A stretch of DNA of 64,000 nt, taken from the NCBI GenBank assembly GCA_018241025.1, contig JAFEEQ010000013.1, forward strand, positions 62,001 to 126,000, in the 5' to 3' direction. Position numbers and translations under genes: made by a program. Shown piece after piece: positions 39,721 through 47,988 of the stretch (its first letter is position 1; each line of letters opens with the position of its first letter). This DNA comes from Pseudomonadota bacterium (lineage in GTDB: Bacteria; Pseudomonadota; Alphaproteobacteria; Micropepsales; Micropepsaceae). The notes beneath the pieces were generated by a model. That model was not told where the DNA came from, made no database searches, and was given only the letters and a program-made list of their open reading frames with translations.

Positions 39721-40224
39721 TCAGGCCAGCGGCTTTACATAAAGTGCCACGTCCCAATAGCGGCCGAATTTCCGCCCGATCTCCGGGTAGGTGCCGATAT
39801 TGCCGAAGCCGAGCGCGGTGTGGACGCCGACCGAAGCCGGGTTCGGAAGGGTGACCCCGCCGAAGGCGCGATGGATGTCCTCGCCCTTCAGAGCGTCGAA
39901 CAGGGCCTCGTAGAGCCGGCGGCCGAGGCCTTTGCCGCCTTCGCCGGGGGCGAGATAGATGCTCGTCTCGATCGAGGTGGCGTAGGCCTCTTTCTCCTTG
40001 AACTTCGCGGAGCAGGCATAGCCGATCGCGACGCCACCGCGCGCAGCGACGAAGCAGCGGTATTTGCCGACGGGAGAGAACTGGTCGAACCATTCCTGGC
40101 GCTGGGCCAGCGTGCGCGGCTCGAGGTCGAAGGTGAACGGCGTGTTGACGACATAGTGATTGTAGATATCGAGAAGCGCCGGGAGATCGCCCTGCTCTGC
40201 CGGACGGATGGCGATGTCAGTCAT
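39721..40224 (-). CDS. GNAT N-acetyltransferase, phosphinothricin-acetyltransferase-like
   Basis: The 167-residue protein begins IAIRPAEQGDLPALLDIYNHYVVNTPFTFD, which is typical of the Pat/Bar/YncA-like GNAT group. The CoA-binding loop appears as GEGGKGLGRRLYEALFD, followed by NPASVGVHTALGFGNIGTYPEIGRKFGRYWDVALY. Members acetylate phosphinothricin or methionine sulfoximine/sulfone; the real substrate here is not known. It overlaps the end of nnr by 8 nt, so it is the last gene of that operon. Confidence 0.9.
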   Translation of the reverse strand: MTDIAIRPAEQGDLPALLDIYNHYVVNTPFTFDLEPRTLAQRQEWFDQFSPVGKYRCFVAARGGVAIGYACSAKFKEKEAYATSIETSIYLAPGEGGKGLGRRLYEALFDALKGEDIHRAFGGVTLPNPASVGVHTALGFGNIGTYPEIGRKFGRYWDVALYVKPLA

Positions 40225-41680
40225 TCTCCGCCCTCAACACCTGTGGAAGCTGCTCGGGCAGGTCTTCCGCGATCAGTCCGGGGCCGAAGACATTCGCGCA
40301 TTCGCCGTGCAGCCAGACGCCGGCGCAGGCCGCGTCGAACGAATCCAAACCCTGCGCCATCAGACCACCGATGAAGCCGGCGAGTACATCGCCGGAACCG
40401 GCGGTCGCCAATGCCGGCGGCGCATTGCTGTTGATGGACGCGCGGCCGTCCGCCGCCGCCACGATGGTATCTGCGCCCTTGAGCAGCACGGTGCACTTCG
40501 CCTGGGCAGCGGCGGCGCGGGCGGCTTGGAGCTTTGAAGCCGAGGATGCGAGGAGGCCGGGGAAGATGCGTTCGAACTCGCCGTCATGCGGCGTCAGCAC
40601 GGCAGGCTCGCGCAGGAGGGCGAAGAGGACCTTCGGCTCGTCGCGGAAGACGGAGAGCGCATCCGCATCGAGCACGGCGGCGGCGCTGCTGCGAAGCACC
40701 GCGGCGGCGAGTTCCTTGGTCGCGGGCCCGAGGCCACAGCCTGGGCCGATGACGACGGCGTTGAGGCGCTTGTCCTTCAGCATCTCCGCGAGGCTGCCAG
40801 CCGACGAGAACGGCTTGACCATGATCGCGGTGAGCGCGGCGGCGTTGACCGTGACGGCATCGGGCGGGCTCGCGACGCTGACGAGGCCGGAGCCGATGCG
40901 CAGCGCTCCGCGCGCGGCGAGACGGGCGGCGCCGGTGGCGTGGGCCGGACCGCTGACCACGATCGTGTGGCCGCGAGCATATTTGTGGCCGTCGGCTTTC
41001 GGCCAGGGATAGGTCCAGAGGCCGGGCAGGTTCTCGAAGGTCTTCGGCTTGATGGTGTCCAGCGCGGCGTCGGGAATGCCGATATCGGCGACGACGACCC
41101 CGCCGCAGGCGGCGCGGCCGGGGAAAAGCAGATGCGCCGGCTTCTTGCGGAAGAAGGTGACGGTGAGGCCGGCCTCGAAGGCGACACCATCGAGAGACTT
41201 GCCGCTGTCGCCGGCAATGCCGCTGGGCACGTCGACGGCGATGACCTTGTCGCGATATTTCGGCGAGGCGAGCGCGAGGCGGCGGGCTTCGCCGTCGAGC
41301 GGGCGCGACAGACCGGCACCGAACAGCGCGTCGACATAGAGATCGGCCATGCGGTTGCTTTCGGCGATGCGCAAGGTCTCGCCGGTCCAGCGCTTCGCCA
41401 TCGCGGCGGCGTCGCCTTTCAGATCGGCGATGTCACCGAGCGTCTCGACCCAGACATCGAAGCCGCGCGCGCTCAAGTGGCGCGCCGCGACAAAGCCGTC
41501 GCCGCCGTTGTTGCCGGGGCCGCAGAATACGGCGACCGGGCAAGGCGGCCAGCGGCGCGCGATCTCATCGGCGACGGCGCGGCCGGCCTGCTCCATGAGA
41601 TCGAGCGTCGCGATGCCGTGGCTCTCGGCATAGCGATCGGCGGCGTAGCATTCGGCGACGGTAAGAATTTCCGATGTCAT
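40217..41680 (-). CDS. nnr: Bifunctional NAD(P)HX epimerase/dehydratase
   Basis: The 487-residue fusion repairs hydrated NAD(P)H. The N-terminal epimerase (residues about 1-210) has VAVFCGPGNNGGDGFVAARHL and VDALFGAGLSRPL ... IAVDVPSGI. The C-terminal ADP-dependent dehydratase has GHTIVVSGPAHATGAARLAARGALRIGSG, VLTPHDGEFERIFP, TVLLKGADTIVA and NAPPALATAGSGDVLAGFIGGL. Both halves look complete. The start at 41680 (MTSEILTVAECYAAD) overlaps the upstream GNAT gene as ATGA; the longer open frame is that gene in another frame. Confidence 0.95.
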   Translation of the reverse strand: MTSEILTVAECYAADRYAESHGIATLDLMEQAGRAVADEIARRWPPCPVAVFCGPGNNGGDGFVAARHLSARGFDVWVETLGDIADLKGDAAAMAKRWTGETLRIAESNRMADLYVDALFGAGLSRPLDGEARRLALASPKYRDKVIAVDVPSGIAGDSGKSLDGVAFEAGLTVTFFRKKPAHLLFPGRAACGGVVVADIGIPDAALDTIKPKTFENLPGLWTYPWPKADGHKYARGHTIVVSGPAHATGAARLAARGALRIGSGLVSVASPPDAVTVNAAALTAIMVKPFSSAGSLAEMLKDKRLNAVVIGPGCGLGPATKELAAAVLRSSAAAVLDADALSVFRDEPKVLFALLREPAVLTPHDGEFERIFPGLLASSASKLQAARAAAAQAKCTVLLKGADTIVAAADGRASINSNAPPALATAGSGDVLAGFIGGLMAQGLDSFDAACAGVWLHGECANVFGPGLIAEDLPEQLPQVLRAEND

Positions 41681-42432
41681 CGCACCCGGTAGTGATAGCG
41701 GTAGAGTTCCTTGTCGAAGCCTAGCCTTTCGTAGAGCGCGATGGCAGGGGCGTTGGCGGCGACGACCTGGAGGCAGGCACCCTTCGCCCCGGCAGCTCGC
41801 GCGCGACCGAGAAGCGCAGACAGCGTGGCATGGGAAAAGCCCATGCGGCGTTGCGCCGGATCCGTCACCACCCATTGCACGCAGGCGAGCTTTTCGTGGA
41901 TGCCGCAAAAGGCGACGGAGGCGATTTCGCCGCCCTCCCCGCGCGCTTCGGCGAAGAACACGGGCACCGCGACCTGGTCGAGGACGGCGTGCAGGACGGC
42001 CGCCTCTTCCTTGGTGCGGCGCGAGTGGATGCGGTGGGCTTCGAGCCATTGCGGCGTCGGGCGGCCTTCGTGGATGTCGGTGAAGATCGCAGCGTCGGGC
42101 TTCGGCGGCCTGTGCCGGGCGAAGCTCATGTAGAGCGTGCAGGTCTCGTCTTCGGCGCGATAGCCGCGGGCGTCGAGCGCCGCTTCGAGATCGGGCGCGG
42201 CGGTGGAGAGCAGGCGGAAATAGGCCGGCTGGCCGTGGGCACGATAGATTGCTTCGGCATAGGCGATCTTCTCGACCAGCGGACGGCGGCCCTTGCCGAT
42301 GACGTTGACCGAATTGGTGCGCCGCGTGGCGCCGCTGGCGAGGCGGATCAGCCAGCCGTCGTAGCGCACCTCTTTCAGCGCGGGCCAGGCGTTCATGCAG
42401 GTCTCTTCGACCTGTTCGTGGAGATGGGGCAT
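41677..42432 (-). CDS. GNAT family N-acetyltransferase
   Basis: The 251-residue protein has an N-terminal half with little recognisable sequence (ALKEVRYDGWLIRLASGATRRTNSVNV) and a C-terminal GNAT domain. In that domain CVQWVVTDPAQRRMGFSHATLSALLGRARAAGA is the CoA-binding helix and LQVVAANAPAIALYERLGF the last strand-helix. This layout is shared by GNAT proteins usually left unnamed. Substrate unknown. The start at 42432 has GAGGAC ahead, and a terminator-like hairpin with a short upstream ORF lies just before it. It is the first full gene of the three-gene operon. Confidence 0.85.
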   Translation of the reverse strand: MPHLHEQVEETCMNAWPALKEVRYDGWLIRLASGATRRTNSVNVIGKGRRPLVEKIAYAEAIYRAHGQPAYFRLLSTAAPDLEAALDARGYRAEDETCTLYMSFARHRPPKPDAAIFTDIHEGRPTPQWLEAHRIHSRRTKEEAAVLHAVLDQVAVPVFFAEARGEGGEIASVAFCGIHEKLACVQWVVTDPAQRRMGFSHATLSALLGRARAAGAKGACLQVVAANAPAIALYERLGFDKELYRYHYRVR

Positions 42433-42479
42433 GGCGGGTCCTCGTGTGGGAGACCGGGCGTGCGGGGTGTGTGGATATG

Positions 42480-42508
42480 AAAAAGCCCCGCGCGGATCCG
42501 GCGGGGCT
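42480..42508 (-). terminator. Intrinsic terminator/attenuator upstream of the GNAT-nnr operon
   Basis: Arms AGCCCCGC and GCGGGGCT (8 bp, perfect) close a 9-nt loop and are followed on the minus strand by a five-T run. It lies between a short ORF with a promoter and the first operon gene, 48 nt before that gene's start. No full-length gene ends just before it, so it would terminate or attenuate a leader transcript. Confidence 0.75.
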
Positions 42509-42541
42509 GGTTCGATTGCTTGGCGTGTCAGACGCGCGCGC

Positions 42542-42598
42542 TCATCGGCCCCATCGGAGGGAGCTGCGGCGTCGCGAGCGGGCAAGCATCGTGGTCAT
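42542..42598 (-). CDS. Candidate leader peptide, 18 residues, Arg-rich
   Basis: The ORF reads MTTMLARSRRRSSLRWGR and ends in TGA at 42544-42542. Its ATG is 8-9 nt after the -10 box of the promoter at 42607-42634, so the transcript could begin on or next to the A of the ATG, that is, be leaderless. Six of 18 residues are Arg and three are Ser. It is followed after 33 nt by an intrinsic terminator. The layout is that of a translation-controlled attenuator. The peptide itself matches nothing I know, and chance cannot be excluded. Confidence 0.4.
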   Translation of the reverse strand: MTTMLARSRRRSSLRWGR

Positions 42599-42606
42599 TG
42601 GCCGGG

Positions 42607-42634
42607 AAGATACGGAATTTTGGCCGATCCGCAA
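42607..42634 (-). promoter_or_regulatory. Promoter of the leader/GNAT-nnr operon
   Basis: Minus strand TTGCGG (42634-42629), 16-nt spacer, TATCTT (42612-42607). It is a moderate sigma-70-type promoter positioned to start transcription near 42598-42600. Confidence 0.5.
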
Positions 42635-43025
42635 TCGGAATTTTGCATCAGTTCTTTTCGGCCACCGGATAGGCAACACACTCAAAGCCAGGCGTAAAGT
42701 GGTCGAACCGTGAACTACCGCGGTCGAAACAACCAGGATTCAAGATCAGCAAATATCCATGACAAATCAGGGCGACTTCTTCGAGGTGATTATAGCCGGA
42801 CCAGCGCGATCGAAATAATGGGCATCGATCAAATACCCGATCGCTCCACATCCTGTTGTCGACATTCGGGCTCGGGCGGTGAATCTCGTAAGCGACTTAA
42901 GGCGGCAGGCCGGCGCAGGTCAGCATTCGTGTGCGCAACTCGACGATCTGACCACCTGATGGCGTGTCGGGAGAATTCGAGTCTCCCGGATCGAGAATTC
43001 CTTCGATCCGATAAAGTGCAACCAT
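42635..43025. other. Gap with no supported gene
   Basis: This 391-nt stretch is noticeably less GC-rich than its surroundings. On the minus strand 42648-42851 could encode a 67-residue peptide (it contains GYNHLEEVALICHGYLLILN) with non-GC third positions, which might be the remnant of an acquired gene. On the plus strand an open frame at 42710-43090 shows no protein-like features. I see no tRNA or clear repeat. Confidence 0.4.
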
Positions 43026-44432
43026 TCAGAACCCCTTCGGCACTTTTTCGAAGTGCGGGTCGGCCATCTCGTAGGCGAAGCTCGCTGTGAGCACGCCGGC
43101 GTCGTCGAACATGCGGCCGACGATTTGAAGGCCGACCGGCAAGCCGTCAGCGGTGAAGCCGCAGGGGACGCTCGCGGCGGGCTGCTGCGTGAGGTTGAAC
43201 GGCGTGGTGAAGGGCGTCCAGGCCATCCAGGCGTTGCCGTCATCCTCGAAGGGCGAGACCTTGCCGACGTCGAAGGCCGGCACCGCGAGCTGCGGCGTGA
43301 GGAGAAAGTCGTACGTCGTCATGAACTGGCGCATCGCGCTGCCATAGGCGCCGCGCGCGAGATTGGCTTCGAGATATTCCTTCTTGGAATAGGCATAGCC
43401 CTCCTCCGCCATGCGGCGCAGGCCCGGATCGAGCAGTTTCTTCTTCTCTTCGGGATATTCGCCGAGCAGGACGCCGGCGCCCGACCACCACAGGACGCGG
43501 AAGATCGGCCCCGGATCGCCGCCCGGCGGATCGACCTGCTCGACATGCGCGCCGAGTTGCTCGAAGCGCTTTGCTGCCGCGGCGACCAGCGCTTCGACTT
43601 GCGGATCGATGCGGGTGGCAAAGCCCATGCGCGGCGAGAAGGCGATGCGCTTGCCGGCGAGCGGGGTTTCGATCTCCGCGGCATAGTCGGTGATGTCGTG
43701 CGGCAGCGAATACCAGTCGCGCGCATCGGGCTTCGCGATGACGTTGAGCAGCATGGCGCTGTCGAGCACGGTGCGGCTCATCGGGCCGACATGGGCGAGC
43801 GTGCCGAAGGGCGAGAGCGGATAGGCCGGCACGCGGCCGAAGCTGGGCTTGAGGCCATAGGTGTTGGTGAAACTCGCCGGGATTCGGATCGAGCCGCCGC
43901 CGTCGGTGCCGAGCGCCAGCGGACAGAATCGCGCGGCCAGCGCCGCGGAACTGCCGCCGGACGAGCCGCCGGGCGTCTTGTCGAGATTCCAGGGATTGCG
44001 CGTGATGCCGGTGAGCGGGGAGTCGTTCGAGCCCTTCCATCCGAATTCCGGCGTCGTCGTTTTGCCGATCAGGACAGCGCCGGCTTCGCGCAGCCGCGCG
44101 ACGGTCGGTGCGTCGGTGTCGATATAGGCGTTGGGGTCCTGGGTGAGCGAGCCGCGCCGCGTCGGCCAGCCCTTGGTGACCAGAAGATCCTTCACCGCGA
44201 CCGGCACGCCGTCGAGCGGCGACAGCGGTTCACCCGCGAGCCAGCGCGCCTCGGAGGCTTCGGCCTGGGCGAACGAAGTCGCGCCGTCGATGTGGCAGAA
44301 GGCGTTGACCTCTGCATCGAGCGCCTCGATGCGGCCGAGGCAGGTCTCTGCGACCTCGACGGGCGAGAGCTCGCGCGACGCAAAGAGGGCCGACATCTCG
44401 GAGGCGGCGAGTTCGTGAGGTTCTTTGGCCAT
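43026..44432 (-). CDS. Amidase-signature family hydrolase
   Basis: The 468-residue protein has the Ser-cisSer-Lys catalytic set: Lys in DGVPVAVKDLLVTKG, and the glycine/serine-rich signature TPGGSSGGSSAALAARFCPLALGTDGGGSIRIPA that holds both serines. The N-terminus HELAASEMSALFASRELSPVEV is typical. It hydrolyses an amide; the substrate is not evident. GatA is unlikely because no gatB/gatC are nearby. The start at 44432 lies 1 nt after the stop of the upstream metallopeptidase gene. Confidence 0.92.
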   Translation of the reverse strand: MAKEPHELAASEMSALFASRELSPVEVAETCLGRIEALDAEVNAFCHIDGATSFAQAEASEARWLAGEPLSPLDGVPVAVKDLLVTKGWPTRRGSLTQDPNAYIDTDAPTVARLREAGAVLIGKTTTPEFGWKGSNDSPLTGITRNPWNLDKTPGGSSGGSSAALAARFCPLALGTDGGGSIRIPASFTNTYGLKPSFGRVPAYPLSPFGTLAHVGPMSRTVLDSAMLLNVIAKPDARDWYSLPHDITDYAAEIETPLAGKRIAFSPRMGFATRIDPQVEALVAAAAKRFEQLGAHVEQVDPPGGDPGPIFRVLWWSGAGVLLGEYPEEKKKLLDPGLRRMAEEGYAYSKKEYLEANLARGAYGSAMRQFMTTYDFLLTPQLAVPAFDVGKVSPFEDDGNAWMAWTPFTTPFNLTQQPAASVPCGFTADGLPVGLQIVGRMFDDAGVLTASFAYEMADPHFEKVPKGF

Positions 44433-44433
44433 C

Positions 44434-45345
44434 TCATTCGTCCTTGGCGAGCGGAATACCGGGATACCAGCCGCTTTTCGCAAGAAATGCATGTGCATCG
44501 GTGATGCCGATGATGCCGCGGATCGCCGCACGCTTGTCCACGGCATGGTCGTAATAGGCCTGTACGATGCGGCGGCCGACCCAATAGCCGAGATCGCCGG
44601 GCTTGGTCATCGAGCCATTGTAGAGCCAGGCGGAGAGATCGGTCTTGTCCTCGTCGGCGGCGAAGCGGGTTTCGATCTCCGCCTCGTGGCCTTTCGTCGT
44701 GCCGGCGAAATAGACATAGGAGGTGCCACCCGATGTCAGGATGCCCATGAACTCGGCGGCGCCTTCGACCAGCGACGCTTCGAGCACCGTCGGCTTTGCG
44801 ATGGCGTAGAACGCCGGTGCCGCGATCGCCTGCTGCACATGGGTGTATTCGTGGGCGACGACATGGACGAAGCGGTCTTCGACATCCGGATTCATCCATT
44901 GGATTGCGCAGAGCGACTCCAGTCCGATCATCACGCCGGTCTCGTCGGCGATGGCGACCGGCTTGCCGCGGCCGACGCCGATCGTGATCGGCGGGAATTT
45001 CGCCTCCGGATAATCTTCACGCAGCGTGCCGAGCACATGCGTCAGGCGGGTGCGAACCGCCGGCAGCGCAGCGAGACAACTTTCTGCGTCGGCGTACATC
45101 TGCGGTTGCGTGGCGATCGCCTGAGCGATGCGGTCTGCGGTCGTGTTGCGCGCGCTGAAGAAGCGGCGAAGTCCCGACGATCCTTTGTCGACATAATCGC
45201 GCTGCAGCAGGTCGGCGGAGGGATGGCCGCCGGCCGAGTCGTAGACCTTGTAGAAAAGCGCCGCGTCCTCGATGTGAATTTGTGGCGTGGCGGCCAGCGC
45301 ACAGCCGCTCCACAAAAGTGCCACGATGGCCGGCGCGAGGCGCAT
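44434..45345 (-). CDS. Secreted zinc metallopeptidase candidate (DUF2268-like)
   Basis: The 303-residue protein has a signal peptide (MRLAPAIVALLWSGCALAA) and a HExxH zinc motif at His165-Glu166-His169 (VVAHEYTHVQQ). A likely third ligand lies in SLVEGAAEFMGIL. The layout, with the motif late in the chain and a following WVGRRIVQAYYDH, resembles DUF2268/gluzincin-like predicted peptidases. A proteolytic role is inferred. It shares one base with the stop of the phosphatase gene upstream (TGATG) and is followed by the amidase after 1 nt, so the three form one operon. Confidence 0.75.
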   Translation of the reverse strand: MRLAPAIVALLWSGCALAATPQIHIEDAALFYKVYDSAGGHPSADLLQRDYVDKGSSGLRRFFSARNTTADRIAQAIATQPQMYADAESCLAALPAVRTRLTHVLGTLREDYPEAKFPPITIGVGRGKPVAIADETGVMIGLESLCAIQWMNPDVEDRFVHVVAHEYTHVQQAIAAPAFYAIAKPTVLEASLVEGAAEFMGILTSGGTSYVYFAGTTKGHEAEIETRFAADEDKTDLSAWLYNGSMTKPGDLGYWVGRRIVQAYYDHAVDKRAAIRGIIGITDAHAFLAKSGWYPGIPLAKDE

Positions 45346-45899
45346 CAATTGACCTTGGTGAGCGAAGCCTCGCTGCCCTTTTCGATCAGCTTGAGCGCAC
45401 CACCCGCATTGTCGAACACGGTGATGGAGCAGTTTTCCGGCGAAAAGCAGACGACGCGGTCGTCGCTTGTCGCTGCGCCCATCAGGACGTTGATCGCGAC
45501 GTAATGCGAGAACACCACGGTGTCCTCGGGCAGCGCGGCGACGGCGGCGACGCAGGCTTCGCGCCAGCGGGCGAGATCGGGGCCGACTTCGCGCCACGAA
45601 CCGGCCATCAGCTTGCGCAGCCAGACGACGCGGTCTTCGAGGCTCATGCCTTTCGGCGACGGGATTTCGGCGACCGCGGGTTCGAGCAGCGGCACGCGGT
45701 CCCAGGCGCGGGCGAGCGGGATCGCGGTCTCCTGGGTTCGGCGGAGCGGGCTGGCGAGGAGCGCGAGCGGCCCGAGACCGCGCAGCTTCTCGGCGGCGCC
45801 CTCCGACTGCTGGCGGCCGAGATCGTCGAGACCAGGATCCATATCTTCGCCGAAGCCGGCGGCGGCACGTCCGTGGCGGACCATGTAGATGCGGGGCAT
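45345..45899 (-). CDS. Histidine phosphatase family protein
   Basis: The 184-residue protein has the phosphohistidine motif near its N-terminus (MPRIYMVRHGRAAAG), a second Arg in SPLRRTQETA, and a C-terminal His in EDTVVFSHYVAINVLMGA. This fits the phosphoglycerate-mutase-like/SixA superfamily. The substrate is unknown. The start at 45899 has AAGGAA ahead. It is the first gene of the phosphatase-metallopeptidase-amidase operon. The 215 nt upstream (45900-46114) show no gene. Confidence 0.9.
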   Translation of the reverse strand: MPRIYMVRHGRAAAGFGEDMDPGLDDLGRQQSEGAAEKLRGLGPLALLASPLRRTQETAIPLARAWDRVPLLEPAVAEIPSPKGMSLEDRVVWLRKLMAGSWREVGPDLARWREACVAAVAALPEDTVVFSHYVAINVLMGAATSDDRVVCFSPENCSITVFDNAGGALKLIEKGSEASLTKVN

Positions 45900-46114
45900 G
45901 CGGCGTTCCTTCGAATGGCGAGGACGCAGATGTGTCATTGCCCGCGCGGCGATGCCAGCGGAAAGACGCGCGCGGGCTTCGACAACGCTATATTCTTTTT
46001 AAGAACAATGGGTTGGGCGACTTTGCGCAATATAATTGTTTTCGACTTCGCGCAATTCGCTGCCCTGAAGGCGTGGCCTTCAGCGCTTTGGATGTGGTGC
46101 TCTCAAGGACGGAT

Positions 46115-46693
46115 TCAAGATGCGCATAGATCGACGACGGACGCCGGCAGGCGTGGATCGTCGACCGATTGCCAGCGCAAGTTCGTGAAGGATACGCGAA
46201 ATGCGAGACCGGCCTTGATGAAGACCTCGTCGAACCGGGTGTCGTTCGCCGGCACATAGACGACGGCCGGCGCGCCGATGAGCGCGGGGTCTGGTGGCGC
46301 AACCCCCCCTGTGAGGATCGTGTGCGCAACGACGCCGATCGTTCGGCCTCCGAGTTCGATACCGACGGGATAGACCGCGTAGTTGACCAGAAAGCAAAGG
46401 TGCTTCGGCTCGATGTCGTTCGGAAAGCGGATTTCGAAAATGCCGTCCTGTCTTTCAGAGAGAACGAAATCGGCAGGCTGAATTTCATAGTCTTTGCAGA
46501 AGTCCGAGAGAATTTTTTCGATCTCCTTGCGGCTCCAACCGCGCGCGACCATGCGTGTCGTGTTCTTCGGATCGGGCTGGAACAAATCGCCCATGGTCTC
46601 GCCATCCGGCCGCGCACGCCAAGCCTGCAAAAGCACAAAAAGTGTCGGCACCAAAAGCAAAATCAAGACTGGAATGCCGACCGACACGTGCAT
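46115..46693 (-). CDS. Membrane-anchored protein of unknown function
   Basis: The 192-residue protein has one N-terminal transmembrane segment (VGIPVLILLLVPTLFVLLQAW) followed by a soluble part with no recognised domain. The soluble part holds a KEIEKILSDFCKDYEIQPADFVLSERQDGIFEIRFPNDI segment. It follows the DUF169 gene after 1 nt, so the two are co-expressed. Codon usage is less GC-biased than its neighbours. Confidence 0.7.
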   Translation of the reverse strand: MHVSVGIPVLILLLVPTLFVLLQAWRARPDGETMGDLFQPDPKNTTRMVARGWSRKEIEKILSDFCKDYEIQPADFVLSERQDGIFEIRFPNDIEPKHLCFLVNYAVYPVGIELGGRTIGVVAHTILTGGVAPPDPALIGAPAVVYVPANDTRFDEVFIKAGLAFRVSFTNLRWQSVDDPRLPASVVDLCAS

Positions 46694-46694
46694 T

Positions 46695-47465
46695 CTATTT
46701 CCGGTCCGGATAGCTGACCGCCATGCCGGCGCGGACGTCTTGCTGGACGCCGTATTGCGGGAAGGGATAGCGGAAGCCGTTCTTGGCCAGCGCCTTCATG
46801 CCTTCGATCGCCTTCAAGAGGTATTCGGGCGGCGTCGCCATCAGCATCTCCTCGTCGAGCACGGCGCCATAGCGGCGCTCGGCGAAGCACGGGATCGAGA
46901 GCGAGGGCGTGCGGGTGGTAAGCGCCCTGCCCCAACTGTCGGCACAGGCGCTTTCGCCGACCACGCTCCAGTCGAAGCGCTTGTAGCCGGACCATTGCAG
47001 GCCGTTGATGAAATAGATCATCGCGCCGGGCGTGGCATAGAACAGCGCGATGTCGGGCGGATCGAGCTTGCCGCTGGCGAGCGGGCCGACGGCGAGCGCG
47101 TCATAGCGCCCGTCGGGGACGCAATTCATCGCCTTCTGGTGCGCGGAGGAATCGTCGAGGGTCGAGAACCAGACGCCCTTCATGTGCTGGCCGCTGTACC
47201 AAGTGTCGGTCTTGGCGTTGCCGAGACCGACGACGGCGCGGCACTGGTCGCCGACGAGGTTCTCCGCCGTGATGCCGACGGTCCAGCCGAGGCGCGAGGC
47301 CTGGCCGACGACCTGATCGAGGGTGTGGACGTTTTGCGGGCGCCGGATGCGATCGATGGCTTCCATGTCGGCGCGGTTCTCGAACAGCTTCATCGCGAAG
47401 ACGTGGGAGCGGAGCTTGAGCAGGTTCTGAAGCTCGGCGACGACGGCGGACCAATCCTGGGACAT
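46695..47465 (-). CDS. DUF169 family protein
   Basis: The 256-residue protein matches DUF169 (ArCR-like, COG2043): SAVVAELQNLLKLRSHVFAMKLF at the start, then GITAENLVGDQCRAVVGLG, VAVGPL-type segment ALAVGPLASGKLDPPDIALFYATPGAMIYF, and SIPCFAERRYGAVLDEEMLMATP. Conserved cysteines at DQCRAVVG, MNCVPDG, SACADSWG and SIPCFAE could bind metal. The biochemical role of the family is not known. A good GGGGAG precedes the start. Likely first gene of a two-gene unit. Confidence 0.85.
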   Translation of the reverse strand: MSQDWSAVVAELQNLLKLRSHVFAMKLFENRADMEAIDRIRRPQNVHTLDQVVGQASRLGWTVGITAENLVGDQCRAVVGLGNAKTDTWYSGQHMKGVWFSTLDDSSAHQKAMNCVPDGRYDALAVGPLASGKLDPPDIALFYATPGAMIYFINGLQWSGYKRFDWSVVGESACADSWGRALTTRTPSLSIPCFAERRYGAVLDEEMLMATPPEYLLKAIEGMKALAKNGFRYPFPQYGVQQDVRAGMAVSYPDRK

Positions 47466-47561
47466 GGATATTCTCCCCTGAGATGTTTGCCGGACCTCGA
47501 AAAATCGCCTCAGTCGGCTAAGCTGTACTCGTTGGCAGACACTAACCCACGCAGGACCTCA

Positions 47562-47987
47562 GTGCAGCAATCCATTACCGCCCTCACGCCGGAACTGGCC
47601 GCACATGGCGAAAAGCAGCGCGACTGGATTAAAGGGCATTTTTCGGAAAAGGCAGACGAGAAGTACGCCCCGCTTGAGGGCAAGCTGCGGCTTCTAAAAG
47701 CCATTATCGACAACAAATGGATCGAACCGCACGAAACCTGGAAGCTTCAGGCGCTCGGCATCGCGTTGGGCGACGCGTTTTCTCAGGAGCTCGGTCTGGA
47801 ATGGGTCACGGTCAGCGATGAGCACGGCACCGATCCTGCGCTGCGCTACTCCGGCACCTCGATCGTTGTTTTCCCGCTCACCATGATATCGAAGCGCATC
47901 GAGAACGGCGAAAGTGTCGATGTTATTCGGCTCTTCTTCGAATTCTGCGCGGTGATACGAGAACGTATCGACGCCGAGACGGGCTAA
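47562..47987 (+). CDS. DUF3806 domain protein
   Basis: The 141-residue protein starts with GTG at 47562, preceded by AGGA, and is divergent from the DUF169 gene. It matches DUF3806-like proteins: IDNKWIEPHETWKLQALGIALGDAFSQELGLEWVTVSDEHGTDPALRY, then FPLTMISKRIENGESVDV. No catalytic motif or function is known. The frame is open far upstream but that part is antisense to DUF169 and not coding. The stop is 1 nt from the stop of the convergent thiolase gene. Confidence 0.8.
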   Translation: MQQSITALTPELAAHGEKQRDWIKGHFSEKADEKYAPLEGKLRLLKAIIDNKWIEPHETWKLQALGIALGDAFSQELGLEWVTVSDEHGTDPALRYSGTSIVVFPLTMISKRIENGESVDVIRLFFEFCAVIRERIDAETG

Positions 47988-47988
47988 C

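Noticed and set aside
42710..43090. 126-codon plus-strand frame
   Set aside because: No homology-like features; Ser/Arg-rich and overlaps the end of the amidase gene.
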